A stretch of DNA of 64,000 bases from Pedobacter sp. ISL-64 (GCF_018613605.1 NZ_JAGGPU010000009.1:142942-206941), one strand, 5' to 3'. Positions 1-8,407 are shown, counted from the first letter of the stretch. Translations and numbers: made by a program. Notes: a model not told the origin generated them from the letters alone.

Positions 1-771
1 GGCCGAAACACGCGTCCAGTTTTGGAAGGGCTTTTCGATAAAATAAGTAATCGGCAGGATTAACCGCCGTTGATCCCAGATATTAACCACCACATAGGTT
101 AAAGTAATCTCCTCTACCTTACCCCATTCGCCTTCCACAATCAAAACATCATCAATCCTGATCGGTTGGGTAAAGGCAATTTGAAAACCTGCCAATAAAT
201 TTCCAAGCGATTTCTGCGCGGCAAAGCCTATAATAATTCCGCCGATGCCAACTCCGGTAAGCAGCCCAGCCCCGATTTTGCGCATACTTTCAAAACTCAA
301 TAAAATAATAGCAGCAGTAATTAGAATAATAAGCGAAACAATAAATTTTCGAACAAACTGTAACTGTGTTCTGATTTTACGCTCTTTTAGGTTATTTTCT
401 TTGTTTAGATCATATTTCAGGTAGAAATAATCTTCCAAAACGTTAATTGTCCTCACCAAAATAAGCGCAAAAGTAATCGTCAGGGCAATTTCTAATATCT
501 TGGTTATTGGGAGACGATATGTTGGCGTCATCTCCATCAGCGTTAACGAGAAGTTAAGGAACAATAAGGGGATAAAAATAGCTACAGGCCTCCTCAAATG
601 CTTTACTGTCGATTTTATAATGATAAAATCCCACCAACGCGAAAGCAGGATGAAAGTTTTGTGAATGATAAACTTGATTAAAATACCAAGAGATACCGCT
701 ATTAATCCAATGATAAGATTCTTAAAAAACAAAGGAATTGGATAACCGAAAATCTGGTCGATATATTGCAT
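1..771 (-). CDS. MscS-family mechanosensitive channel, cut by the window edge
   Basis: The reading frame opens at an ATG at 771 (protein begins MQYIDQIFGYPIP) and runs open to base 1, so the C-terminus is missing. The 257 visible residues contain several hydrophobic segments, then the pore-helix and beta-domain signature of MscS proteins: a glycine/alanine-rich stretch reading GAGLLTGVGIGGIIIGFAAQ, then KSLGNLLAGFQIAFTQPIRIDDVL and EGEWGKVEEITLTYVVV. Proteins of this family sit in the inner membrane and release solutes when membrane tension rises. The gene is divergent from pnuC, with about 150 bases between them. Family assignment is firm; subtype cannot be decided from the fragment. Confidence 0.88.
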   Translation of the reverse strand, partial: MQYIDQIFGYPIPLFFKNLIIGLIAVSLGILIKFIIHKTFILLSRWWDFIIIKSTVKHLRRPVAIFIPLLFLNFSLTLMEMTPTYRLPITKILEIALTITFALILVRTINVLEDYFYLKYDLNKENNLKERKIRTQLQFVRKFIVSLIILITAAIILLSFESMRKIGAGLLTGVGIGGIIIGFAAQKSLGNLLAGFQIAFTQPIRIDDVLIVEGEWGKVEEITLTYVVVNIWDQRRLILPITYFIEKPFQNWTRVSA

Positions 772-918
772 AAACGAAATTTGTGGTTAATAAATACGGC
801 GATCAGCCAATGGATATTCTTATAACAGCTATATTTTTGGATTGTTTGCGAACAGAAAACCAAGAGCCGCAAATAAATTATTTACATTAGCATTTTGTAG
901 ATCTTCAAAAAAGAAAAG

Positions 919-1581
919 ATGGATTTTTTCGATGCCAAAAGTATATTTTTCACGGTTCTTGAATATAAAATGAGCTATCTGGAATTCTTCGCGGTAATTA
1001 CGGGGATTATTTCAGTTATTCTTTCAGCAAAAGCTAGCATTTGGAGCTGGCCCGCTGGCATTGTTAATGTATTTTTATCAGCCTTTTTATATTACCAAAA
1101 CCAGCTTTACCCCGATATGTTTTTGATGGCTTTCTTTTTTATAACCAACATTATGGGCTGGTGGCGATGGACAAATCCAAAACCGGAAGAAGAAGACAAA
1201 AACAAAGAACTTAAAATTAGTTTTATGCCTGTAAGGCAGTTTTTAATCTTACTGGCGATAGGTCTTGTTGGCACATTGCTGATGGGTACTCTGGCCAGTC
1301 AGCTCCACAATTGGCTTCCACTACTCTTCAACCTGCCAAGTGCTTATCCTTTTGTCGATTCATTTATTTTTGTAATGAGTGTAATCACTACTTTTTTAAT
1401 GATCCAGAAAAGAGTAGAATGTTGGATTATCTGGCTAATTATCGATACTGTAGCCACTTACCTGTACTTTTTAAAAGGTATCAAGTTTATGGGGGTAGAA
1501 TATTTCATCTTCACCATTATTGCTGCTTTTGCATTGTGGCATTGGATAAAAGAATATAGAAGCTATACTAAAACGGCATGA
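919..1581 (+). CDS. pnuC: PnuC-type nicotinamide riboside transporter
   Basis: The 220-residue protein is almost wholly hydrophobic, with about seven membrane segments and the PnuC hallmarks WSWPAGIVNVFLSAFLYY (near residues 43-60) and NIMGWWRW (near 78-85). PnuC carries nicotinamide riboside across the inner membrane by facilitated diffusion and depends on intracellular phosphorylation for trapping. The stop codon overlaps the start of the next gene (ATGA at 1578-1581). That next gene encodes a NadR-like kinase/adenylyltransferase, exactly the enzyme that traps the substrate, so the pair forms a two-gene NAD salvage operon. A near-copy of the last 20 codons lies 1.2 kb downstream (see 2823-2894). 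Confidence 0.93.
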   Translation: MDFFDAKSIFFTVLEYKMSYLEFFAVITGIISVILSAKASIWSWPAGIVNVFLSAFLYYQNQLYPDMFLMAFFFITNIMGWWRWTNPKPEEEDKNKELKISFMPVRQFLILLAIGLVGTLLMGTLASQLHNWLPLLFNLPSAYPFVDSFIFVMSVITTFLMIQKRVECWIIWLIIDTVATYLYFLKGIKFMGVEYFIFTIIAAFALWHWIKEYRSYTKTA

Positions 1582-2543
1582 AAAGAGGCTTAGTGATTGG
1601 CAAATTTATGCCGATTCATAATGGGCATATTGCATTGATTAACTTCGCTGCTTCGCAATGTGATGAGCTGATTGTATCAATGAGTTTTACTCATGAGGAC
1701 AAGATTGATCCGGTTTTACGTTTTGAATGGATCAAAGAGATTTTTAAGGATCGGCCCGGCATCAAACCAGCCATTATTGCTGATGATTTTGATGATGAAA
1801 CCCTGCCATTGAACGAAAGGACAAATAGTTGGGCGATCAGGATGCGGGAGGTATATCCAAAAATTGATATTCTTTTTAGCTCCGAGTTTTATGGAGCACC
1901 ATTTGCCTCTAATTTACAAGCTGAACACATCTTATTTGACGAGCCAAGAAAATCCATCCCCGTTTCAGCAACCCTAATCAGAAACCATCCGTTTCAACAT
2001 TGGGAATTTATTCCAAAAGAAGTCCGGCCATATTTTGTAAAGAAGATATGTTTTTACGGCCCAGAAAGCACAGGAAAATCGACAATGGCCGAAAAAATGG
2101 CTATGCATTATCAAACTACCTTCGTTCCGGAAGTCGCGCGCGAATTAATTACCTCGAACGATATTACTGTCGATGACATTATCAAAATCGGGACAGCACA
2201 AACTGAAAGGGTAAAAGAAAAAACCAACGTTGCGAATAAGATCATTTTTTGTGATACTGATCTAATTACTACAAAAATATACTCACGATACTATTTAAAT
2301 GAGATTCCGGATATTCTAAACGATCTTGAAAATGAAATCAAGTACGATTTATATTTCCTGCTAGATATTGATGTAGAATGGGTAACTGATCATCTCCGCG
2401 ATTTTGGAGATAGGCGGCTGGAGATGTTTAATCTGTTTAAGGATGAGCTCGAAAAACGTCGAATAGACTACATTCAAATCAGTGGCAATTATAGAGAGCG
2501 GGAAGAAAAGATCAAAAAAATTATAGATTCAATTTTGGCTTAA
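1578..2543 (+). CDS. nadR: NadR-like bifunctional NMN adenylyltransferase / ribosylnicotinamide kinase
   Basis: The N-terminus has the nucleotidyltransferase motif GKFMPIHNGH (residues 8-17), and a second domain begins with the Walker A motif GPESTGKST (about 161-169). This is the two-domain order of NadR without its N-terminal DNA-binding repressor domain, as is usual outside enterobacteria. The kinase domain phosphorylates nicotinamide riboside to NMN and the adenylyltransferase domain makes NAD. The start codon overlaps the pnuC stop by four bases, which implies translational coupling with the transporter. At 321 residues it matches the repressor-less form. Confidence in the product is high. 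Confidence 0.93.
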   Translation: MKRGLVIGKFMPIHNGHIALINFAASQCDELIVSMSFTHEDKIDPVLRFEWIKEIFKDRPGIKPAIIADDFDDETLPLNERTNSWAIRMREVYPKIDILFSSEFYGAPFASNLQAEHILFDEPRKSIPVSATLIRNHPFQHWEFIPKEVRPYFVKKICFYGPESTGKSTMAEKMAMHYQTTFVPEVARELITSNDITVDDIIKIGTAQTERVKEKTNVANKIIFCDTDLITTKIYSRYYLNEIPDILNDLENEIKYDLYFLLDIDVEWVTDHLRDFGDRRLEMFNLFKDELEKRRIDYIQISGNYREREEKIKKIIDSILA

Positions 2544-2585
2544 AGAATCTATTTTTTGTATCTTCAATTCAAATCCAAAAATGAT

Positions 2586-2881
2586 ATGACACTAAACAAG
2601 TGCTTCCTATCATCCCTGACAATATTGTAGTTAATAAAATTTACGAGCTAAGAGGTCTTAAAGTGATGCTTGATAGCGATTTGGCGGAGCTTTATGGAGT
2701 AGAAACTAAGGTTTTAAATCAAAGTATCCGCCGAAACATGGAACGTTTTCCCGGTGATTTCATGTTCCAGCTAACCGTTGAAGAATGGGAATTTTTGAGG
2801 TCACAAATTGTGACCTCAAAAAATGCAAAGTTTCGTATTCACTATTATTGCCGGTTTCGCTTTATGGAGCTGGATAAATGA
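2586..2881 (+). pseudogene. ORF6N-domain protein, broken at both ends
   Basis: From about 2600 the frame encodes a clear ORF6N domain start: IPDNIVVNKIYELRGLKVML, LAELYGVETKVLNQSIRRN and ERFPGDFMFQL. ORF6N is a KilA-N-like DNA-binding domain common in Bacteroidota and phages. The only in-frame start is a GTG at 2600; the natural-looking ATG at 2586 is one base out of frame. After the codons for LRSQIVTSK the family normally continues with a glycine-rich stretch and FTEQGVAML. Here the sequence switches to a pnuC-like tail read in another frame and ends after 93 residues, against well over 150 for intact members. I read it as a frameshifted, truncated relic. Confidence 0.72.
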
Positions 2882-2894
2882 ATACAGGAAATAG
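2823..2894 (+). pseudogene. Detached 3' end of a second pnuC copy
   Basis: In the frame starting with the ATG at 2823, the 72 bases read MQSFVFTIIAGFALWSW then INEYRK and a stop. The intact PnuC at 919-1581 ends with YFIFTIIAAFALWHW then IKEYRSY. About 15 of 19 aligned residues agree. No other part of pnuC is present, and the piece joins the ORF6N relic directly. It looks like a remnant of a second pnuC-type gene, or of an old duplication, that was replaced upstream by the ORF6N gene. Confidence 0.7.
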
Positions 2895-2926
2895 CCTAAA
2901 ACGCCGACAAATAATGCTTAACTTAT

Positions 2927-3757
2927 TTAATCACATGCATACTTTAAAGTATAATATCCATTTTGCTGGTAAGCAATGTATTCTGGATAATTTATGTTAT
3001 GATACTTTTGAAGTATGTTTTCAGTAAAGTTTATTATTTTCTGTTCACTATCCCTTAAATAAACAAACGAATACACATTCGTATAAATCTCTTTTGTTAA
3101 AGTATTATTCGTAACCTCATTTACTTTAACAACCTGGTTTTTACTTACATTACCAAAAAAACCAGGAAGAACCTCTCTAATTTGCATATACTTGATGGGA
3201 TCAGTGCCTCCAGGCAAAGTTGTAGCAGGATTATTATCATAAGTAAACTCTGTTATACTATTGGAATTATAATATGGCGTAACACCCGTAATTTTTGAAA
3301 TATTTCCATCCTTATAAAATAATGTATATTTGGTTTGAATATTAGAATCTTCGTCAAGAATGACTTCATCCAAAAAACCAGCAGAATTATATGTAAACTG
3401 ATACTTATAATACCCCCTAAAGGTATTCGCGCGAATTATCCTTTTTTTATCATCTAAAACATAAGTCCAATCACCATAATATTTTGTCTTAAGCGTGATT
3501 AAGTTCGTTGCATAAACCACAGAAAAAGATGTGAAAGATGAATCCTGTGTACTTGCAATACCTGTTAAATTTTGTAAATCATCATATGAAATTGTTGCCG
3601 TTACCCCTTTTTTATCAAGATCATTAAAAGCTGTCACAGAAATGACCCTACACTTATTCTTGATTTGTGGTTTATCCAGGTTTTCGATTGGAGTTTCTTT
3701 ATTACAAGAAACAAGAAGTATGGCAACAAATAATAGCGGGAGCGTTAAATATTTCAT
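2927..3757 (-). CDS. Lipoprotein of unknown function with beta-rich repeats
   Basis: The N-terminus is a lipoprotein signal with lipobox LVSC (Cys18), so the mature protein is probably anchored to the outer membrane. The 276 residues alternate short aromatic strands with turns (TISYDDLQNLTGI, YKYQFTYNSAGFLDEV, YTLFYKDGNISKITG, EFTYDNNPATT). This pattern is typical of Bacteroidota lipoproteins with the YD-like DUF4595 fold. No catalytic motif is visible. The gene stands alone, convergent to the pnuC/ORF6N side. Function is unknown; the DUF assignment is an inference from pattern only. Confidence 0.8.
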   Translation of the reverse strand: MKYLTLPLLFVAILLVSCNKETPIENLDKPQIKNKCRVISVTAFNDLDKKGVTATISYDDLQNLTGIASTQDSSFTSFSVVYATNLITLKTKYYGDWTYVLDDKKRIIRANTFRGYYKYQFTYNSAGFLDEVILDEDSNIQTKYTLFYKDGNISKITGVTPYYNSNSITEFTYDNNPATTLPGGTDPIKYMQIREVLPGFFGNVSKNQVVKVNEVTNNTLTKEIYTNVYSFVYLRDSEQKIINFTENILQKYHNINYPEYIAYQQNGYYTLKYACD

Positions 3758-3825
3758 TTTTAAGAGCGGGTTATTTTTTGCTAAGATAATTTATTTAGAC
3801 AGTCTACTCAAATTAGTAAGTATTA

Positions 3826-3860
3826 AAACTTGAGGTCGCAAATTGCGATCTCAAAATTAA
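3826..3860 (+). repeat. Palindrome matching the ORF6N core
   Basis: The 27 bases from the TTGAGGTC at about 3831 match the ORF6N relic at about 2795-2821 in 24 positions. Both copies are near-perfect inverted repeats (GAGGTC..CAAATTG..) and both translate as LRSQI(V/A). The inner change from CAC/GTG to CGC/GCG keeps the pairing. No further ORF6N coding sequence is visible around this copy. Confidence 0.5.
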
Positions 3861-3962
3861 TTCAGGAAATCTGCTGTTAACCAGTGGTGCTACATCACCC
3901 CTGTTTTCTAAACGGGATTGTAGCGATATCCTTTTAAATTTGCATTGGCTTCGTTTACAATA

Positions 3963-4021
3963 TCATTCTGAGGCACGAAGAATCTGCGACCGATGAAACA
4001 GATGCTTCGTACCTCAGCATG
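3963..4021. repeat. Interspersed inverted repeat
   Basis: Two arms of about 24 bases (TCATTCTGAGGCACGAAG at 3963 and CTTCGTACCTCAGCATGA ending 4021) pair with a few mismatches around a 12-base loop. It is a typical intergenic hairpin repeat of Sphingobacteriaceae. A shorter hairpin of similar kind (GATGCTGAAAT / ATTCAGCATG) follows at about 4120-4143. Together they fill most of the 512-base gap between the lipoprotein and rplM. Confidence 0.6.
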
Positions 4022-4184
4022 ACAGCAGCATTTAAAAGATTTAGCGTAAAGCCCGGCTGAAACCAATCAAAGAATTTCTGGCTTTGCTTTCCACAACTTC
4101 AAAAAGATACAGCTTATTAGATGCTGAAATAAATTCAGCATGACGTCCGCCATATAAAAACTGCAAACTTTTTTCAATCAACTA

Positions 4185-4215
4185 TTTGATAATAAAAGTA
4201 TTCTATCTATCTTTG
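4185..4215 (+). promoter_or_regulatory. Promoter of the rplM operon
   Basis: TTTG at 4185-4188, a 19-base spacer and TATCTTTG at 4208-4215 match the Bacteroidota sigma-ABfr consensus (TTTG, N19, TAnnTTTG) exactly. The predicted transcript starts near 4222 and leaves a leader of about 48 bases before rplM. Confidence 0.8.
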
Positions 4216-4269
4216 CAGTCCCAAATTTAATGGGAATAATAAATTGTTTAATAAATTAAATACAAGCAA

Positions 4270-4713
4270 GTGAATACGTTAAGTTACAAAACTGTCTCGG
4301 CCAATGCGAAAACTGTTAACAAACAGTGGATTGTTGTTGATGCGCAAGGCGAGATTTTGGGGCGCTTGTCATCGAAGATCGCTATGATCATCCGTGGTAA
4401 AAACAAGCCTGAGTACACCCCACACGTAGATTGCGGAGATAACGTTATCGTTATTAATGCAGACAAGGTTAAATTGACAGGAAACAAATTCAGCGAAAAG
4501 CAATATGTTTCTTATACTGGTTATCCAGGTGGTCAACGTTTTATTTCTCCTAAGGAGTTAATGGCGAAACACCCTCAACGTGTAATCGAGAAAGCGGTAC
4601 GCGGTATGCTACCGAAAACTAAATTGGGTAAAAAATTATACACCAATCTTTTTGTGTATGCTGGTGAAACTCACCCTCATGCGGCTCAATCTCCAAAAAC
4701 CATTAAACTTTAA
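4270..4713 (+). CDS. rplM: Ribosomal protein L13
   Basis: This is the 147-residue large-subunit protein L13, of normal length, with the family motifs WIVVDAQGEILGRLSSKIA, RGKNKPEYTPHVDCGD and AVRGMLPKTKLGKK. The start is a GTG at 4270, and no in-frame ATG fits. L13 is an early assembly protein that binds 23S rRNA. It opens the rplM-rpsI-rpsB-tsf operon, with only three bases before rpsI, and the consensus promoter at 4185-4215 lies just upstream. Confidence 0.97.
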   Translation: MNTLSYKTVSANAKTVNKQWIVVDAQGEILGRLSSKIAMIIRGKNKPEYTPHVDCGDNVIVINADKVKLTGNKFSEKQYVSYTGYPGGQRFISPKELMAKHPQRVIEKAVRGMLPKTKLGKKLYTNLFVYAGETHPHAAQSPKTIKL

Positions 4714-4716
4714 GAA

Positions 4717-5103
4717 ATGTCAGTTACTAACACTTCAGGAAGAAGAAAAACAGCTGTTGCACGTATCTACTTAAAAGATGGTGCTGGCGCAATTACCGTT
4801 AACGGTAAAGATCACAAAGTATATTTCCCAACTTTACCTTTGCAATATATCGTAAACCAAAGTTTAGAAGTTTCTGAGCTTGTAGGTCGTTATGATATCA
4901 CTGTAAATGTACAGGGTGGTGGAGTAAAAGGACAAGCAGAAGCTGTTCGTTTAGCTATTGCTAAAGCGATTGTTGAACTAGATGCGGAGAAAAAACCTGC
5001 ATTACGTGCTAAAGGACTAATGACGCGTGATATGCGTATGGTTGAGCGTAAGAAACCAGGACGTGCTAAAGCTCGTAAGAAATTCCAATTCAGTAAACGT
5101 TAA
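4717..5103 (+). CDS. rpsI: Ribosomal protein S9
   Basis: This 128-residue small-subunit protein S9 has GRRKTAVARIYL near the start, the QGGGVKGQAEAVRLAIAKA core and the very basic tail KKPGRAKARKKFQFSKR. That tail reaches the ribosomal P site and contacts tRNA. It follows rplM after three bases, so the two are co-transcribed and probably translationally coupled, as in most bacteria. Length and motifs are normal. Confidence 0.97.
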   Translation: MSVTNTSGRRKTAVARIYLKDGAGAITVNGKDHKVYFPTLPLQYIVNQSLEVSELVGRYDITVNVQGGGVKGQAEAVRLAIAKAIVELDAEKKPALRAKGLMTRDMRMVERKKPGRAKARKKFQFSKR

Positions 5104-5121
5104 TCACAGGAGGCAAAGACA

Positions 5122-5982
5122 ATGGCAAGAACAACTTATCAAGACTTATTGGATGCAGGTGTACACTTTGGTCACCTTACCCGTAAATGGAATCCAAAAA
5201 TGGCTCCTTACATTTTCATGGAGCGTAATGGAATTCACATTATAGATTTAAATAAAACTTTAACTAAAACTGAAGAAGCTGCGGCTGCGATTAAACAAAT
5301 CGTAAAATCAGGACGTAAAGTATTATTTGTTTCAACAAAAAAACAAGCAAAAGGAATCGTAGCTGAACAAGCTAAAAAAGTAAACATGCCTTTCGTAACC
5401 GAGCGTTGGTTAGGTGGTATGTTAACTAACTTTGCTACTGTTCGCAAGTCAATCAAAAAGATGTCTAACATCGATAAAATGACTAAAGACGGCACTTATT
5501 CGATCTTATCTAAAAAAGAGCGTTTAATGATTCAGCGTGAGCGTATTAAATTAGAATCACTTTTAGGTGGTATTGCTGATTTAAACCGTTTACCTGCAGC
5601 TTTATTCTTAATTGATGTTAAGAAAGAACACATCGCAGTTACTGAAGCGTTAAAATTAAACATCCCTACTTTTGCGATGGTTGATACTAACTCTGATCCT
5701 TCTAACATCGATTTCCCTATCCCGGCGAATGATGATGCTACAAAATCAATCTCTTTAATTACTGATGTAATTATCAAAGCTATTGAAGAAGGTTTAGATG
5801 AGCGTAAACGCGAAAAAGATGATGAAGCTGAAAAAGAAGCAGTAGCAGCGAAAGTTGCAGCTGATGCACCTGAATCAAAAGAGCCTAGAGCAGCTGGTGA
5901 AAAAAGACCAACTACTAAAAAGGTAACTGCTGAAGCAGAAGTTGAAGCTCCTTCATCAGAAGAAACTAAAACAGAAGAATAG
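5122..5982 (+). CDS. rpsB: Ribosomal protein S2 with charged C-terminal tail
   Basis: The S2 core spans about residues 1-230 (DAGVHFGHLTRKWNPKMAPYI, ERWLGGMLTNF, VDTNSDPSNIDFPIPANDDA). It is followed by about 50 residues of Glu/Lys/Ala-rich low-complexity tail, a lineage-specific extension. S2 binds late to the 30S subunit next to S1. The start is set by ACAGGAGG at 5106-5113, an unusually strong Shine-Dalgarno sequence for Bacteroidota, which often lack one. It lies 18 bases after rpsI and belongs to the same operon. Confidence 0.96.
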   Translation: MARTTYQDLLDAGVHFGHLTRKWNPKMAPYIFMERNGIHIIDLNKTLTKTEEAAAAIKQIVKSGRKVLFVSTKKQAKGIVAEQAKKVNMPFVTERWLGGMLTNFATVRKSIKKMSNIDKMTKDGTYSILSKKERLMIQRERIKLESLLGGIADLNRLPAALFLIDVKKEHIAVTEALKLNIPTFAMVDTNSDPSNIDFPIPANDDATKSISLITDVIIKAIEEGLDERKREKDDEAEKEAVAAKVAADAPESKEPRAAGEKRPTTKKVTAEAEVEAPSSEETKTEE

Positions 5983-5993
5983 TAATATTTTTT

Positions 5994-6073
5994 AATTGCA
6001 GGTTACTGGTTTCAGGTTTTAAGTTGACTTAACATGAGTTTAACTTGACGCTTGTAACTTGTAACCTGTAATT
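5994..6073. repeat. Inverted repeat inside the rpsB-tsf gap
   Basis: AATTGCAGGTTAC (5994-6006) and GTAACCTGTAATT (6061-6073) form the two arms, with internal shorter repeats of TTAACTTGA type. The whole spacer can fold as one long hairpin. It sits between two essential co-directional genes and could trim or slow transcription there. I see no T-run, so it is not a classic terminator. Confidence 0.55.
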
Positions 6074-6111
6074 GTTATAACAAGATTGTAAAATTTAAAA
6101 AAGGAAATAAA

Positions 6112-6957
6112 ATGTCTACAGTACAAATTACTGCCGCTGATGTAAATAAACTACGCCAACAAACTGGTGCTGGTATGATGGATTGCAAAAAAGCATTATT
6201 AGAAGCTAATGGCGATTTCGAAGCTGCTGTTGATTTATTGCGCAAAAAAGGTCAAAAAGTATCTGCCGCTCGTTCTGGCAATGCTACATCTGAAGGCCTG
6301 GTATCAATCAATGTTTCTGCGGATGGCACAAATGGTAAATTAGTTGCTTTAGCTTGTGAAACTGAGCCAGTTTCTAAAGTTGAGGATTTCCGTAATCTAG
6401 CTCAAGCCGTTTTAGCTGCTGCAGTTGCCAACAATCCTGCTACTACTGAAGAATTATCAGCAATTGTTTTGGAAGACGGACGTACTGTTGCCGAAACCAT
6501 AACTGAATTAACTGGTAAAATTGGGGAGAAAATCGTTATTCAAGAGTACGCAAATGTATCTGGCGAAAAAATTGTTTCTTATATCCACTCTAATGGTAAA
6601 ATGGGCGTTTTAGTAGTATTTGAAGGTGCTAACGGTGCAGATATTACTGAAGCTGGTAAAGATGTTGCAATGCAAATTGCTGCAATGAACCCAGTTGCTG
6701 TTGATAAAGACGGTGTTGACCCTGCTACTATTGAACGTGAAATCGAGATTGCTAAAGACGTTATCCGTCAAGAAGGCAAACCAGAAGAAATGGTTGAGAA
6801 AATTGCTGCTGGTAAATTGAATAAATTCTACAAAGACAGTACTTTATTAAACCAGGAGTTTGTTAAAGATAGTTCTATCGATGTGCGTAAATATTTAGAT
6901 AACACTTCTAAAGGTTTAACAGTAACGGCTTTCAAACGTGTACAATTAGGTGCGTAA
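6112..6957 (+). CDS. tsf: Elongation factor Ts
   Basis: The N-terminal UBA-like domain has VNKLRQQTGAGMMDCKKALLEANGDFEAAVDLLRKKG, where the TGAGMMDCKKAL signature is diagnostic. The core domain contains ACETEPVSKVEDF and the C-terminal dimerisation motif IAAGKLNKFYKDSTLLNQ. EF-Ts exchanges GDP for GTP on EF-Tu. At 281 residues the length is normal. The gene follows rpsB after a 129-base gap filled by an inverted repeat and ends at a strong terminator. In many bacteria pyrH and frr follow directly; here they are 8.8 kb away. Confidence 0.97.
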   Translation: MSTVQITAADVNKLRQQTGAGMMDCKKALLEANGDFEAAVDLLRKKGQKVSAARSGNATSEGLVSINVSADGTNGKLVALACETEPVSKVEDFRNLAQAVLAAAVANNPATTEELSAIVLEDGRTVAETITELTGKIGEKIVIQEYANVSGEKIVSYIHSNGKMGVLVVFEGANGADITEAGKDVAMQIAAMNPVAVDKDGVDPATIEREIEIAKDVIRQEGKPEEMVEKIAAGKLNKFYKDSTLLNQEFVKDSSIDVRKYLDNTSKGLTVTAFKRVQLGA

Positions 6958-6973
6958 GCACTTCTAGAATAAT

Positions 6974-7010
6974 AAAAAGCTCCTGGTGAAAAATCAGGAG
7001 CTTTTTTTAT
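6974..7010 (+). terminator. Rho-independent terminator after tsf
   Basis: AAAAGCTCCTG and CAGGAGCTTTT pair around a nine-base loop and run into a seven-base T-tract, closing the rplM-tsf operon. Confidence 0.9.
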
Positions 7011-7030
7011 TTGTTATCTCCAACAATAAT

Positions 7031-7115
7031 CGTCATCTCGACTGAAACGCAGTGAAATGGAGAGATCTATCAAGATAGATTTCTCGACTACGTTGCACTC
7101 CGCTCGAAATGACGA
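7031..7115. repeat. Interspersed repeat, copy A
   Basis: This element runs from CGTCATCTCGACTGAAACGC to CCGCTCGAAATGACGAC, its ends complementary to one another (CGTCAT / ATGACG). A stretch of about 45 bases ending in CTCGAAATGACG recurs nearly unchanged at about 20244-20289. It is a non-coding repeat found next to gene ends in this genome type. Confidence 0.7.
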
Positions 7116-7129
7116 CCAGTTGCGCCACC

Positions 7130-8335
7130 CTACTTCCTCAAAGCAGTATAAGCACCAACTTCCTTACCCGAATCATCGAGCATACTCGCCACCAATTTAT
7201 TTTTATCTGCTTTTATCTTGGTGATTGTTCTTGTTCCTGTCCTTGGGCCGCCGCCAATAATTAAAGGGTAATGGTTTAATGCTTTATCAGGCTGGTGCAC
7301 CATGTACTTATGGGTATGACCACTTAAAACCAAATCAACTTTACCCTGATTCAACAATGGCTCAAATAGCTCAGTGCAATGTTTTGGTCCATGTGCATCG
7401 CCCGAAAAGCGTGGTGGAATATGCATCAATACAACTCTAAACGGTGCCGTTTTAAATTCCTTTGAATTTATTTCTGTCTTCAGCCATTCAGCCTGTTGAG
7501 CTCTATAATCATCAAAATCTACAATACCGGCATATACTGGATGCGCATCTTCTTTATCTTCACCAGTATCTAAAATCACAAAGCGAACAGGCCCTAAGGT
7601 AAAAGCTGCATGGCCAACATGCATATAATACTGCGGAAATTCACGTGCAAATTTACCACGTGTTTCGTGATTGCCCCTTACGTAGATAAAAGGTGTACGC
7701 TTTGCAAAATTATCTACACAGGGTTGCAGCATATGTTCGATAATCTGTTTCTCATCGGTTTGATAATCGAATATATCTCCATTAAAGAAAATAAAGTCTT
7801 GCTTCTTATCGGGAACAAGCGCTAACAATTGAGGGATTGATTCCGGGCGATCGTGCGTATCATTCATCATTAAGAACGAAACCTCGTCTTTCGCTCGGTC
7901 TGCATTCACAAATTCTTCAACAGCACTGCTTACCGTTACACCGTAGGTTAATTTGTAAGGCTGGAAATCTTTAATTTCTTTCGAAACAATTTTATAATAA
8001 TATTTTGTTCCTGGTTTTAAATTTTTGAGTGTTACGGCATTTAACTTGCTATTAGCCTGCATTAAACCCAATTCGGCCTTTCCATATGCTTTTTGGCCAA
8101 GCTGATCTGCCTGTTCTCCAAATTCTACCCAGCCTGCAGCATTTTTATTGGTTAACCAAAGAATGGTCATCGAGTTATTGAAATTGGTTTGGAGATAAGG
8201 GCCTACTGCAATTTTAAAACCCTCTTCCTCAGCGGGTACATCTGCAATCGCCATTGCTGGAGCTACCAAAGTAGTAGCACCTAAAGTTAGTCCGGCCTTT
8301 AAAAAACCTCTTCTATTAGACTGATTTTCATTCAT
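7130..8335 (-). CDS. Tat-exported metallophosphoesterase
   Basis: The N-terminus carries a twin-arginine signal (NRRGFLKAG, then a hydrophobic stretch ending near APAMAIA), so the folded enzyme is exported through Tat, whose TatA subunits are encoded at 44.4-45.0 kb. A fibronectin-like domain (about residues 40-135, with TILWLTNKNAAGWVEFGE) precedes a calcineurin-type phosphoesterase domain with metal-binding motifs MMNDTHD, FNGDIFD, RGNHET and LSGHTHKY. This order resembles purple acid phosphatases. Substrate is unknown. The gene is divergent from nagA, with 85 bases shared upstream. Its own strand has a TATATTTG box at 8358-8365. Confidence 0.88.
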   Translation of the reverse strand: MNENQSNRRGFLKAGLTLGATTLVAPAMAIADVPAEEEGFKIAVGPYLQTNFNNSMTILWLTNKNAAGWVEFGEQADQLGQKAYGKAELGLMQANSKLNAVTLKNLKPGTKYYYKIVSKEIKDFQPYKLTYGVTVSSAVEEFVNADRAKDEVSFLMMNDTHDRPESIPQLLALVPDKKQDFIFFNGDIFDYQTDEKQIIEHMLQPCVDNFAKRTPFIYVRGNHETRGKFAREFPQYYMHVGHAAFTLGPVRFVILDTGEDKEDAHPVYAGIVDFDDYRAQQAEWLKTEINSKEFKTAPFRVVLMHIPPRFSGDAHGPKHCTELFEPLLNQGKVDLVLSGHTHKYMVHQPDKALNHYPLIIGGGPRTGTRTITKIKADKNKLVASMLDDSGKEVGAYTALRK

Positions 8336-8378
8336 TTGGTTATTTTATCTTATTACCCAAATATATAGCTACAATATT

Positions 8379-8386
8379 TAACTTTG
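8379..8386 (+). promoter_or_regulatory. Candidate -7 box for nagA
   Basis: TAACTTTG matches TAnnTTTG. No good TTTG lies 19 bases upstream, so the promoter may need an activator or be weak. Confidence 0.4.
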
Positions 8387-8407
8387 ACCGTGTAAGATTA
8401 AATTTAC

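Noticed and set aside
772..918. Riboswitch before pnuC
   Set aside because: The gap is short and I find no conserved riboswitch core; only a weak TATTTTTG box near 832 is present, without an upstream TTTG.
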